DNA from: Hyphomicrobiales bacterium
Lineage (GTDB): Bacteria > Pseudomonadota > Alphaproteobacteria > Rhizobiales > Rhizobiaceae
Assembly (NCBI GenBank): GCA_900472175.1
Contig: UCHD01000004.1
Span: forward strand, 1-64,000
Length of the DNA stretch: 64,000 nucleotides
Direction of reading: 5' to 3'
The translations under genes and the position numbers were made by a program. A model generated the notes under the pieces. The model saw only the letters and a program-made list of their open reading frames with translations, was not told the DNA's origin and made no database searches. Each line of letters starts with the position of its first letter. Position 1 is the first letter of the stretch. This document shows positions 1-8,046 of the stretch, piece by piece.

Positions 1-1698
1 GGCGCGATCACCGGCACACCTGCAGCAAACGGAGATTTCTCCATCACCGTTACAGCGACGGATACTGTCGGCACGAGCGGTTCGGCTGGCTATTCGCTGA
101 AGATCAAGCCATCCAGCGTGACATTCATCTTCAACCCGTCAGGCGGAGCGTTGGGCGAAGCGATGGCAGGCGAAGATTACAGCCAGATGATCACCGCAAC
201 GGGCGGAACGGGACCACTGATCTACAGCGTCGTTTCGGGCAGCTTGCCGAAAGACCTGGTGTTGAATATCTCGACCGGTGAACTTACCGGCCCGCTTTCG
301 GCCGACGCTGGCGGAGCGCACAGCTTTACTATCCAGGTGCGCGATGGCACTGGCGCTACCGGCAGCGCGACGTTCACTTTGAGTGTAAAGCCGCAGGCAA
401 CCACGGTTGCCGATCTCATCGTAGATGTCCCGGCTGGCGGAACGCCTGCTAACGTGTACCTTAACCGGGGTGCGACGGGTGGTCCGTTCACCGGAGCCGA
501 GCTTGTCTTTGTCAAGCCGGCCAATGCGGGCACGGCGACGATCATCCGCGGCGAGGTGGCGGCGGTTGGCGCTGCTGCGGCCCCTACCGGCTGGTACTTG
601 CAATACAAACCCGATCCCGCCTATTCCGGCGAGGTGCAGATCGGTTACAGGCTGATCAGCGCGCTCGGTGCGTCCAATACCGGGGTCGTCACCTACCGGC
701 TTGCGCATGATGCGGACAGGGTAGCCGAGGACATCGATACGCTGGTGCGCGGCTTTGTCGAGACGCGGCAGAACATGATTTCCTCGGCCATCAAGGTCCC
801 GGGGCTTCTGGAACGCCGGCAGATGGAGGCAGCGATCGATCCGGTCACCGCGCGCATGATGCCGTCGGAAGAGGGGATGACGGGCAGCTTTTCCACCAGC
901 CTGCGGCAGATGGAAGCGGCGCGCGACAATGCCGACGGCGTGATTGCGGCCGGGTCCTCGCCGTTCAACATCTGGATCGACGGCACCTTTCTGGCGCACA
1001 ACCGGGATGACAATGATGGGCGGTGGGGCAGCTTCGCGATGATCAATGCCGGTGCCGACTATCTCCTGACGGAAAAGGTGCTCGTGGGTCTGTCCTTCCA
1101 CTACGACTGGATGAGTGACCCGAGTGATGCGGATGCAGAATTGACCGGCAACGGCTGGCTTGCGGGCCCCTACGCCTCGTTGGAAGTCGCCCGCAACATC
1201 TTCTGGAACGCCAGCCTGCGCTACGGCGGCTCATCCAACGATGTCGACACCGCGTTTTGGGGCGGCACATTCGACACGACACGCTGGATGGCCGACACCG
1301 CACTTGAGGGGCAATGGGATATCGGCGAAGCAACCACCTTTACGCCGAAACTGCGTATTCTGTATCTTTCCGAAAACGTTGAAGACTACACGGTCCGGAA
1401 CGATGCCGGGGGGACGGTGGACGTTGATGGATTCGACGCGGAGCAGTTCCGTGTCAGCCTTGGCGCCGAAATCGCACGGTCGTTCACGCTGGACAACGGC
1501 ACGCGGGTGACGCCGAAGTTGGGCGTGACAGCCGGCTACTCGGGTCTTGATGGGTCGGACGCCTTCGGCTCGCTGACGGCCGGGATTTCTCTGCAGACCG
1601 CAAACCTGTGGATGCTGGACTTGAGCCTGCTACTCAACGTAGCCGATGGCGGCGAGACATCGGCGGGCGGACGCGTCCGGGCTGCAACGCAGTTTTGA
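1..1698 (+). CDS. Autotransporter with Ig-like repeats, C-terminal part (5' truncated by window)
   Basis: The frame is open from base 1, so this is the last 565 residues of a larger outer-membrane protein; the GTG at 118 is internal. Visible residues 1-140 hold two Ig-like (He_PIG/cadherin-type) repeats with the pattern FSITVTATD...FTIQVRDGTGATGSA. A linker with the sequence DRVAEDIDTLVRGFVETRQNM follows. From about residue 320 to the end lies an autotransporter beta-barrel domain: alternating polar and aromatic strands starting FNIWIDGTF and ending in a terminal Phe (RAATQF), the usual barrel-assembly signal. By family knowledge the barrel sits in the outer membrane and displays the repeat passenger on the surface, for adhesion or biofilm. 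Substrate or partner is unknown. The barrel call is firm; the passenger role is inference. Confidence 0.85.
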   Translation, partial: GAITGTPAANGDFSITVTATDTVGTSGSAGYSLKIKPSSVTFIFNPSGGALGEAMAGEDYSQMITATGGTGPLIYSVVSGSLPKDLVLNISTGELTGPLSADAGGAHSFTIQVRDGTGATGSATFTLSVKPQATTVADLIVDVPAGGTPANVYLNRGATGGPFTGAELVFVKPANAGTATIIRGEVAAVGAAAAPTGWYLQYKPDPAYSGEVQIGYRLISALGASNTGVVTYRLAHDADRVAEDIDTLVRGFVETRQNMISSAIKVPGLLERRQMEAAIDPVTARMMPSEEGMTGSFSTSLRQMEAARDNADGVIAAGSSPFNIWIDGTFLAHNRDDNDGRWGSFAMINAGADYLLTEKVLVGLSFHYDWMSDPSDADAELTGNGWLAGPYASLEVARNIFWNASLRYGGSSNDVDTAFWGGTFDTTRWMADTALEGQWDIGEATTFTPKLRILYLSENVEDYTVRNDAGGTVDVDGFDAEQFRVSLGAEIARSFTLDNGTRVTPKLGVTAGYSGLDGSDAFGSLTAGISLQTANLWMLDLSLLLNVADGGETSAGGRVRAATQF

Positions 1699-1803
1699 GG
1701 AGTGGAGTTCGTTTCGACAGGATGAGGCGGAAACGGCCATTGGGAGGGTGAGAGGGCATCGCACATTTAACGGTCTGTCGAGGGAGATATGCGATCTGGC
1801 GGC

Positions 1804-2190
1804 ATGACAAAAGTTGCTCGTGATCCCCTTTATCGTCGCCATCGATTTCCCACTTGAGGTGATTGCACACTCCGTTTGGTTATACCTTCGGTTCCGCTCA
1901 GCCTTCGCATGGTCGAGGATCGACTGGCGGCACGTGGGATCATCGTCTCGCACCAAACCGCTCGCCTTTGGGTGGAGAAATTCGGGCGGCAATTTGCAAA
2001 TGAAATCCGCAGCCGGTCCGCCGGTCAGCTCGGCGACAAATGGCACCTCGATAAAGTTGTCATCGCCATTGGCGGCAAGAAACACTGGCTGTGGCGAGCT
2101 ATCGATCAGGATGGCTTCGTTCTCGACGTGCTGATGCAGAGCCGCCGTATACCAAAGGCTGCCAGACGTCTGATGCGAAAGCTTCTGAAA
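1804..2190 (+). pseudogene. Decayed IS6-family transposase fragment
   Basis: An ATG at 1804 opens MTKVARDPLYRRHRF, the usual start of rhizobial IS6-family transposases. A frameshift near 1850 moves the match (EVIAHSVWLYLRF) to a second frame, and another near 1893 restores the first frame (SLRMVEDRLAARGI to RRLMRKLLK). The helix-turn-helix region and the first two catalytic Asp positions (WHLD, then IDQDGFVLD) are recognisable, but a Lys replaces the Glu normally after the first Asp motif. Homology stops at about 2190, before the final catalytic Glu. The copy is broken and inactive. Terminal inverted repeats were not identified. Confidence 0.8.
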
Positions 2191-2341
2191 ACGGCTGAAG
2201 TCTGTAGTCGGCCAAAAGCGGATCTCCAGCATCGTCCAAATAAAAATTGTATCCGATGCGATCCGTTTTGGCAGTCGTCAACGTCTTCTCATCGCAAGGC
2301 ATAATTGCGCCTTGAGATCAACCGTCGTCGGAGCCACGTGC

Positions 2342-2650
2342 ATGACCACCACCTCAACCATCACCCTTGTCAACATCCTTTCAGTATCGCCGGAGAAGCA
2401 GCCTTCGCTTGTAGCACTTCTTCAAGAGAACACCGAAACAGTGATCACAACGCTCAAGGGCTGGATCGCGACCGACCTGATTGCCAGTGCGGATGGCGAG
2501 CAGGTTGTCATCCATTCCCAGTGGGAAACACAAGCCGATGTCGCCGCTATGCGGTCCGATCCGCGGATGGTAGCCTACTTTCCGAAAATCGCAGCGCTCG
2601 CCTCGTTAAAATCCGTTGTCGGCGAAGTGGTCATGTCACATCATCGTTGA
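2342..2650 (+). CDS. Antibiotic biosynthesis monooxygenase (ABM)-domain protein
   Basis: A 102-residue protein from the ATG at 2342, preceded by GGAG; an earlier in-frame start at 2312 has no good ribosome site. Residues 5-95 resemble a dimeric alpha/beta ABM barrel: VNILSVSPEKQPSLVALLQENTE, then a Trp (KGWIATDL) and VIHSQWETQADVAAM, typical of small ABM or heme-degrading-fold monooxygenases. Such proteins oxidise aromatic or quinone substrates, or only bind them; no substrate can be assigned here. It ends 23 bases before the sigma factor gene on the same strand, so the two probably form one transcript, and the ABM gene may be a target or partner of that sigma factor. The family call is fairly sure; the role is unknown. 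Confidence 0.7.
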   Translation: MTTTSTITLVNILSVSPEKQPSLVALLQENTETVITTLKGWIATDLIASADGEQVVIHSQWETQADVAAMRSDPRMVAYFPKIAALASLKSVVGEVVMSHHR

Positions 2651-2673
2651 TCCAAGCGGGATCGGAGAGCGGC

Positions 2674-3543
2674 ATGCTGACAGACGATGAATTTGAACGC
2701 CTGCTCTCCAGCCTTCGACCAAGACTACACCGCTATTGCGCAAGGATGGTCGGTTCGGCCGTCGAGGGCGAGGACCTGGTCCAGGAAGTGATGATCCGTG
2801 CAGTCAAGGCTCGCGCAAGCGAAACGCAGATCGACAATCTGGAACTATGGATGCTGCGTGTTTCGTACAATGCAAGCCTCGACATGTTGCGCAAGCGGTC
2901 GCGGACCCAGTTCGTACGGTTTGAAGACGAGTTGCCGGACCTGGCGGAAGCGACGCCGCAGCCCGAAGTCGCAACAATCGGATTCCGAGCGCTTCTCCAG
3001 ATTGCGCCGCTTCAGAGATGCGCCGTCGTGCTCAAGGACGTGTTGGGTCATTCGGTCGGTGAGATTGCCGAAATCGCAAACTGCACCACACCAGCCGCGA
3101 AGTCCGCCTTGCAACGCGGCAGACTTCGATTGAAGGAGATTGTGGAACGGGACCGCCCCGATTTTCTTTTGCCGCTTGTCGATGAAAATACGCGGCAATG
3201 CCTTGCAGCTTATGTTGATGCCTTTCGAACCGGCGATTTCGACAGGATACGGCAGATGCTGTCAGAAGAAGTCAGGGTCGATCTCGTCAATCGCCTGAAG
3301 CTTTCAGGCCGAGGACAGGTCTCTTCATACTTTACCCGCTACGCCGAGGCAAAGCGTTGGCAGTATGCACTGGGCGCAATCGACGGAATGCCCGCAATGT
3401 TGGTTTATGACCGCACCGCCCCCTTGGACAAGCCAACGCATTTCGCCATCATCGACTGGAAAGCCAACCAGATCGTCGCGATCCGCGACTTCCTGTTCTC
3501 CTCTTACGTCTTGGAAGGAGCCGACTGGGTTCGGCTAAACTGA
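2674..3543 (+). CDS. ECF RNA polymerase sigma factor with C-terminal SnoaL-like domain (SigJ type)
   Basis: A 289-residue sigma-70-family extracytoplasmic-function factor. The ATG at 2674 has GGAGAG upstream and starts directly before the region 2 helix (LLSSLRPRLHRYCARMVG, then EDLVQEVMIRAV). Region 4 follows (LQRCAVVLKDVLGHSVGEIAEI) at about residues 105-155. The last ~110 residues (VDAFRTGDFDRIRQMLSEEVRVDL ...) look like a SnoaL/NTF2-like domain. In ECF groups of this build the tail controls activity in place of a separate anti-sigma factor. No anti-sigma gene is adjacent, in keeping with that. Upstream lies the ABM-domain gene. Both are enclosed by IS remnants, which suggests acquisition or rearrangement. 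The signal sensed is unknown. Confidence 0.82.
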   Translation: MLTDDEFERLLSSLRPRLHRYCARMVGSAVEGEDLVQEVMIRAVKARASETQIDNLELWMLRVSYNASLDMLRKRSRTQFVRFEDELPDLAEATPQPEVATIGFRALLQIAPLQRCAVVLKDVLGHSVGEIAEIANCTTPAAKSALQRGRLRLKEIVERDRPDFLLPLVDENTRQCLAAYVDAFRTGDFDRIRQMLSEEVRVDLVNRLKLSGRGQVSSYFTRYAEAKRWQYALGAIDGMPAMLVYDRTAPLDKPTHFAIIDWKANQIVAIRDFLFSSYVLEGADWVRLN

Positions 3544-3577
3544 TCGTAGCAACCGTGATGACGGTGGCGTCGCCCTA

Positions 3578-4372
3578 ATGGCAAGCGGCGCGATCATGCT
3601 GAGGCAATTGAAGATGCATGGAGTGGCCCATGCCGTCGGTGATCTGACAGACCAAGGGGCGCTGGCGTTCGAGGCTGCCATTCCGATCTTGTCCCAGCTT
3701 CTCAAGACGGAAACGGCCGAATGAGAGGACCGGTCAACCGCATATCAGCCCAAGACGGCGCGCTTCCCTGCCTACCGTGATCTGAACGGCTTCGACTTCA
3801 CCAGAAGCGAGATCAACGAGACACTCGTCCAACAGCTTCATCGCTGCGACTTCCTCGACGACGCCAACAACATTGTGCTGGTTGGTGGTCCCGGTACGGG
3901 CAAGACGCACATTGCCACCGCGCTCGGCGTCCAGGCCATCGAGCATTACCACAAGCGAGTGCGGTTCTTCTAGACTGTCGAACTGGTCAACACATTGGAA
4001 CAGGAAAAAGCACAAGGTCGTTCAGGGCAGATTGCCAACCGTCTCGTCCATTCCGATCTCGTCATTCTCGACGAGCTTGGATATCTGCCGTTCAGTGCCT
4101 CAGGCGGTGCACTGCTCTTCCATCTGCTGAGCAAACTCTACGAGCGCACCAGCATCATCATCACCATCAACCTCAGCTTTAGCGAACGGGCCAGCGTCTT
4201 CGGCGATGCAAAGATGACAACCGCACTGCTCGACCGGCTCACCCATCATTGCCACATCCTTGAAACCGGAAACGACAGCTTCCCCTTCAAAAATAGTTCT
4301 GCACATGAACCCAAAACGGCAAAGGAGAAACGGAGACGCTTGACCACGACGACCGACACGAACGATACCTAA
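3578..4372 (+). pseudogene. istB: IS21-family helper ATPase istB, interrupted by two in-frame stops
   Basis: Read in one frame from the ATG at 3578, the sequence encodes an IstB/DnaC-like ATPase: MLRQLKMHGVAHAV at the start, Walker A GGPGTGKTH, Walker [13 protein letters not shown], and [15 protein letters not shown] near the end. Two premature stops break it. TGA at about 3722 stands where the family has Arg (KTETAE|EDRSTAYQ), and TAG at about 3971 stands where it has Ser (VRFF|TVELVN). No full istA transposase precedes it, so the element cannot move by itself. The downstream IS end is still present at 4378-4423. Confidence 0.88.
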
Positions 4373-4377
4373 AAGGC

Positions 4378-4423
4378 GGGTCACTTCTCAGTGTAAATCC
4401 CGGGTCAACTCTCAGCGCAAATC
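4378..4423 (+). mobile_element. Right terminal repeats of the IS21-family remnant
   Basis: Two imperfect 22-base direct repeats, 4378-4399 and 4402-4423, both of the form GGGTCAnnTCTCAGnGnAAATC, lie six bases after the istB stop. Multiple repeats of this kind at IS21-family ends are transposase binding sites. The matching left end was not found, which fits a truncated element. Confidence 0.65.
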
Positions 4424-4476
4424 AACATATCTGTACTTCACCCGTGAGATGTCATCGGCATGGCGATACGGGAGAT

Positions 4477-5853
4477 TCAAATTATTGTCGTTGAAAGGGC
4501 GGGCTCCTGCGCAAGGAGATCGACCAGAAGGGAAAGACTATGCGTCAATTCCTTCATCGTTGCTGGAGCCCCTAGTCCAAGTCTTACGGCCTCCGGAGGT
4601 CGTGCCAGCGCAAAAGCGTCACTTGAAACGATACCGACTCCCACAGAGCGAAGCGCCGAGACCAGTTCGCCTCTCGACCATGGTTTTGGTACAGCAAGCC
4701 AGACGTGGAACCCACCAGGGGAAACTTCAACCTCGTAAGGCAACATCGCTTTCATGGCCTGAACTCTGGCCGCAGTTTCCTGGATAATTGCTCGGCAGAC
4801 CGCATCCGCTACCCCACTCTCGATCCAACGCGATGCAGTCGCACTGGTAAGAGGTGAAACCAGCGAGGCGGACGCACGGATGGCGCTGGCGACCCTTGGA
4901 CTGCGCCCGTGGGGCACCGCGACGTAGGCGACCCGCAACGCTGGGGATAAACACTTGGACAAACTGGCCACATGATAGACAATCTCCGGCGCGAGCACAG
5001 CGAGTGGCGCGGGCGCACCAGAAACTAAAGCACCGTAGGCATCATCTTCGATAATAGGGACGTTGTACGTGCGCGCCAACTCCACCAGCTCAAGGCGGCG
5101 GCCGTGCGGCATCGTGCGGGAGGTAGGGTTGTGGAGCGTCGGCATGCAATAAAGCGCTTTTGGCTTTGTTGTTTGGCAGGCCTTCGCGAATGCCTCTGGA
5201 AGCAATCCCTGTTCGTCCATTTCCAGGGGCAGCAACTTGAGCTTCAAATGCGAAGCTACCGAGCGGAAGCCCGGATAAGTCAATTCTTCAGCACAAACCG
5301 TATCCCCGGGTTCGGCGAGAGTGCTCAATATGGCGTGCAGAGCGCCTTGGGCGCCTGCGGCTATAAGAACGCGGTCGACAGTAAGATCGGGGAGTCGTCC
5401 CCTAAGCCACGATGTTGCAATTGTCCGGTCCCGCATGATCCCGCCCGGTTCCTGGTACCGCATCAAAAGATCAAGTCCCTCGGCTTCAAGATCCTTCATC
5501 ACGTCCCACATCCGGCGCGTGAGTGCCGTGTCATCGAAACGCGGCGGCAGGTTCATGCTCATGTCGACCAAGCCGGAAGGCTGTGGGCTGGACAATCGAC
5601 TCGGTCGCGTTCTGACATATGTGCCTTGGCCAACCCTTCCTTCTACCAGCCCTCGGCTTCGGGCTTCGGCATAGGCGCGGCTCACCGTGGTGAAGTCAAT
5701 GTCGAGATCGTCAGCTAGCCTGCGCTGCGTCGGAAGCCGGGCGCCCTCCGCAAGCCGCCCGCTTGCAATATCCGTCGCAAGTGCGTCAGCGATTGCCAGG
5801 TAGATGGGGCTATCCTTCGTGTCGAGTCTTGGCGTCCATGATGTCGCAACCAT
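4477..5853 (-). CDS. MocR-type regulator (GntR helix-turn-helix plus aminotransferase-like PLP domain)
   Basis: A 458-residue protein from the ATG at 5853, which has AGGA eight bases upstream; an open extension of 34 residues is unlikely to be used. Residues 15-80 form a GntR winged helix (SPIYLAIADALATDIASGRLAEG, LPTQRRLADDLDIDFTTVSRAY). Residues 110-450 are a fold-type I aminotransferase domain with the YPGF loop, NPTSRTMP, IIEDDAYG and the PLP-lysine motif SLSKCLSPALR. MocR proteins usually bind PLP as effector and control neighbouring pyridoxal, taurine, GABA or amino-acid genes. No such target is adjacent: the next gene is a DUF983 protein, and 326 bases of non-coding DNA lie upstream. 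The target is unknown. Confidence 0.88.
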   Translation of the reverse strand: MVATSWTPRLDTKDSPIYLAIADALATDIASGRLAEGARLPTQRRLADDLDIDFTTVSRAYAEARSRGLVEGRVGQGTYVRTRPSRLSSPQPSGLVDMSMNLPPRFDDTALTRRMWDVMKDLEAEGLDLLMRYQEPGGIMRDRTIATSWLRGRLPDLTVDRVLIAAGAQGALHAILSTLAEPGDTVCAEELTYPGFRSVASHLKLKLLPLEMDEQGLLPEAFAKACQTTKPKALYCMPTLHNPTSRTMPHGRRLELVELARTYNVPIIEDDAYGALVSGAPAPLAVLAPEIVYHVASLSKCLSPALRVAYVAVPHGRSPRVASAIRASASLVSPLTSATASRWIESGVADAVCRAIIQETAARVQAMKAMLPYEVEVSPGGFHVWLAVPKPWSRGELVSALRSVGVGIVSSDAFALARPPEAVRLGLGAPATMKELTHSLSLLVDLLAQEPALSTTII

Positions 5854-6179
5854 CGGAAGTCCTATTGCATTTGATTTGCTGATTGTATGGACATTATCCC
5901 GAAGCGTCTCGCAGCTGCTGTCAAGCCAGACATAACATCCGTAAAGCCGTGACACCTAACCGCCCAGATTTCGCTGATCTGCCTGGGCTTCAGGACTTGG
6001 TACTTACCGTTGGGATCTTCTGCGGGTCAAGCTGGCCAAGCTCCTTAAATGGCAGGGAACGCGGTAGTGCCAAGGGTTCAGCTCACAGAGGTTGTATGTG
6101 CGGCATTTTGTAATCTTTCCGGATTGATTGCATTAATGTATGTATTGATAGCACATATAATCCAAATTCGAAAGGAAAG
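5854..6179. other. Non-coding stretch between divergent MocR and DUF983 genes
   Basis: No credible gene is seen in this stretch. Its 3' end is AT-rich and includes a TATAAT at 6156-6161, a likely -10 element for the DUF983 gene with no clear -35. The string taatgtatgtat at 6135-6146 recurs at about 6848-6859 ahead of the second DUF983 gene. The half next to the MocR start presumably holds its promoter, but no operator stands out. Confidence 0.5.
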
Positions 6180-6596
6180 ATGATGGCAAGTGAATGGCCT
6201 CCGCTGCCGCCAATTCGGACTGGCATCAAAGGTCTTTGCCCACGGTGTGGGCAGGGTCATATCTTTGATGGTTTTCTTTCTCTGAAGCCCAGATGTGATG
6301 TCTGTGGTCTGGATTATTCCTTTGCCGATCCTGCCGATGGGCCGGCCTTCTTCGTTATATGTTTTACATGCATTCCTGCTGTCGCAGTCGCCTGCTATAT
6401 CGAGGTAGCCTACACGCCTCCCATCTGGGTCCATCTTCTTACATCGCTACCTTTGGTCTTGGCCGCCTGTCTTCTACCTCTGCGCCCGCTCAAAGGCTGG
6501 TTGGTCAACAGCCAGTATTTCTACAAAGCCGAGGAAGGAAAAATCGACTGGGAGTTCCGTCGGCAGGGAAGCGGAACAAGCGACCGGGAGCGTTAA
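6180..6596 (+). CDS. DUF983 family membrane protein with N-terminal zinc ribbon
   Basis: A 138-residue protein; the ATG pair at 6180/6183 follows GAAAGGAAAG. The N-terminus carries a four-Cys zinc ribbon (CPRCGQG at about residue 20 and CDVCG about 19 residues on). Two transmembrane helices follow (PAFFVICFTCIPAVAVACYI and HLLTSLPLVLAACLLP), then the DUF983 end RPLKGWLVNSQYFYKAEEG. DUF983 proteins are common in Alphaproteobacteria, and one member is often linked to cytochrome oxidase clusters; no oxidase genes are near here. A shorter paralogue lies 297 bases downstream. The family assignment is firm, the function unknown. Confidence 0.8.
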   Translation: MMASEWPPLPPIRTGIKGLCPRCGQGHIFDGFLSLKPRCDVCGLDYSFADPADGPAFFVICFTCIPAVAVACYIEVAYTPPIWVHLLTSLPLVLAACLLPLRPLKGWLVNSQYFYKAEEGKIDWEFRRQGSGTSDRER

Positions 6597-6893
6597 GCCA
6601 TGGTACCGCCGTCCGTCCGATGTGTACCTCTGGAGTTCGGCATTGGCCGCTTCTGGAGTCCGCCGGCACGTGAACTGACGCCCTACGCCCTGGTGAATAG
6701 TTTGCAGTCGCCGGTTTGATCGAGCTGAACACCAATGAGAACCGGCAAACGGTCGCTCGAATGCGTGAGCTGTACCCTGCATCAGTCAATCAGCTGACGG
6801 TAACCGCCAACCTGCGACAATTTGAATTGTAGGCGATATTGATCGGATAATGTATGTATGGATGCATCCAATCAATTCTAGGAATCCAGAACA
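6597..6893. other. Non-coding stretch between the two DUF983 genes
   Basis: No supported gene is seen. The last ~50 bases contain taatgtatgtatggat at about 6848, nearly the same as taatgtatgtattgat at 6135 ahead of the first DUF983 gene. This suggests the upstream region was duplicated with the gene. Confidence 0.45.
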
Positions 6894-7274
6894 ATGACTG
6901 ACAAATCGCCTCTGCTGTCGGCGAGCAACAGCGGGTTGGGACGTGGTCTCGAAAACTCCTCCGCCAAGCCAGCTGATCGTCTGGCATTCTTTTTAATCTG
7001 CTTCATTTGCTTAACAGGCGTGGCGCTGGTGTGCCGAATCCAAGTTGCTTATTCGCCCTCTATTTGGGCGCATCTCTTCATCGCCCTCCCACCCGTGCTT
7101 CTGGCTTGTCTTCTGCCCATTCGATTGTTGAAAGGCTGGCCTATAAGGAGCCGGTTCTACTTTGAGGCGGAAGAGCGAAAAATCGACCGCGACTACGCTC
7201 AATCGAAGCCTCGCAAGGGCACACCGAACGCGGTCAATATTAACATCTGCAATCGCACACGAGTTCCGAATTGA
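6894..7274 (+). CDS. DUF983 paralogue lacking the zinc ribbon
   Basis: A 126-residue protein whose middle matches the preceding DUF983 gene closely: PADRLAFFLICFICLTGVAL aligns with PADGPAFFVICFTCIPAVAV, and RLLKGWPIRSRFYFEAEERKID with RPLKGWLVNSQYFYKAEEGKID. It keeps the two membrane helices, but the four-Cys ribbon is gone, replaced by a short Ser/Gly-rich leader. The C-terminus has an unrelated, basic extension. It looks like a tandem duplicate with an internal deletion near the 5' end. It could be a decaying copy or a specialised one; the reading frame is intact. No obvious Shine-Dalgarno other than GGAATCCAGAACA precedes the ATG. Confidence 0.6.
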   Translation: MTDKSPLLSASNSGLGRGLENSSAKPADRLAFFLICFICLTGVALVCRIQVAYSPSIWAHLFIALPPVLLACLLPIRLLKGWPIRSRFYFEAEERKIDRDYAQSKPRKGTPNAVNINICNRTRVPN

Positions 7275-7503
7275 GAACGCTTTGACGCCCGGGGCCGGAG
7301 GCCGAGGGCTTCGGTTACACAGTCCGGTCGTCACCCCATTCAGTTCATGCCGGCAGCTGCTTAGTTTAAACAAACTGTTGGGGCGAACAGGTAACTCGCT
7401 ATTCGAACCCACAAGCAGCCACCTGCCGTTACATCTAAACATTGCTACGTTTGCCTGAGTTGAAATCATAAAGCGCGTAGCTGATTCACTTGAGAGTCTT
7501 CTT

Positions 7504-7731
7504 ATGGATTGGGTACCTATTGCCTTCGGCACGTTCAAAGCCCTCGGATTAGGCGCGGGCATGTTCTTCGCGATCAAGTGGCACTACGATCAGGGGGGGA
7601 AAGAGGAAAGGCGAGCTGCACTACGCACGAGCGGAATGATTGCTGCAGCCTTCCTTTTAGCGGTTTCGGCAGTGGTGCTGTTGGCGTTCGTCCTTAGCAG
7701 GATGCTTGGTTTGGACCTGAGTTACCCGTGA
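7504..7731 (+). CDS. Small two-helix membrane protein, hypothetical
   Basis: A 75-residue protein with GAGAG upstream of the ATG. There are two hydrophobic stretches: IAFGTFKALGLGAGMFFAI at residues 5-24 and GMIAAAFLLAVSAVVLLAFV at about 44-64. A charged loop separates them (KWHYDQGGKEERRAALRTS). I do not recognise a family. A strong hairpin terminator lies 92 bases after the stop, which supports a real transcription unit ending here. Confidence 0.5.
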   Translation: MDWVPIAFGTFKALGLGAGMFFAIKWHYDQGGKEERRAALRTSGMIAAAFLLAVSAVVLLAFVLSRMLGLDLSYP

Positions 7732-8046
7732 TGATGTCACGTTCTCAGTTTTGGCTAGCCCTGCCGGAAACGACGGACCTTGAGGATAGATTGAATTAGA
7801 ATGTTTACCAATGGTTGTATTAACGCAAAGATGTATATCTTTGCGTGTTTTTGGTATAGTTCGCTGTTTGCAGGATTTGAGCTACTGCCGCGCAGGTTAA
7901 ATTCCCGGTGTTGCTCTACACTTTAGGGGTGTGTCGCTATTTATTACTAAAATAGCGTCCGATTGAATTACCCTTCGATTAACTACTGCGCTTTACCGGC
8001 GTTTAGAGTTTCGCCGCTACTGTCCGCAGGCTGAGGGAATTCATTC
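7732..8046. other. Intergenic stretch before the TadG-like gene
   Basis: No gene is supported here. It contains the rho-independent terminator at 7823-7852. The stretch 7860-8040 is AT-richer than its neighbours and probably carries the promoter of the VWA/TadG gene, but no box can be named with confidence. Confidence 0.45.
7823..7852 (+). terminator. Rho-independent terminator
   Basis: A perfect 10-bp stem (ACGCAAAGAT / ATCTTTGCGT) with a four-base GTAT loop is followed by GTTTTT. It ends the transcript of the small membrane protein gene and lies well ahead of the next gene. Confidence 0.85.

Noticed and set aside
2305-2673. Longer N-terminus for the ECF sigma factor
   Set aside because: The upstream part overlaps the ABM gene in another frame and has no sigma homology; the ATG at 2674 has a good ribosome site and is at the expected domain border.
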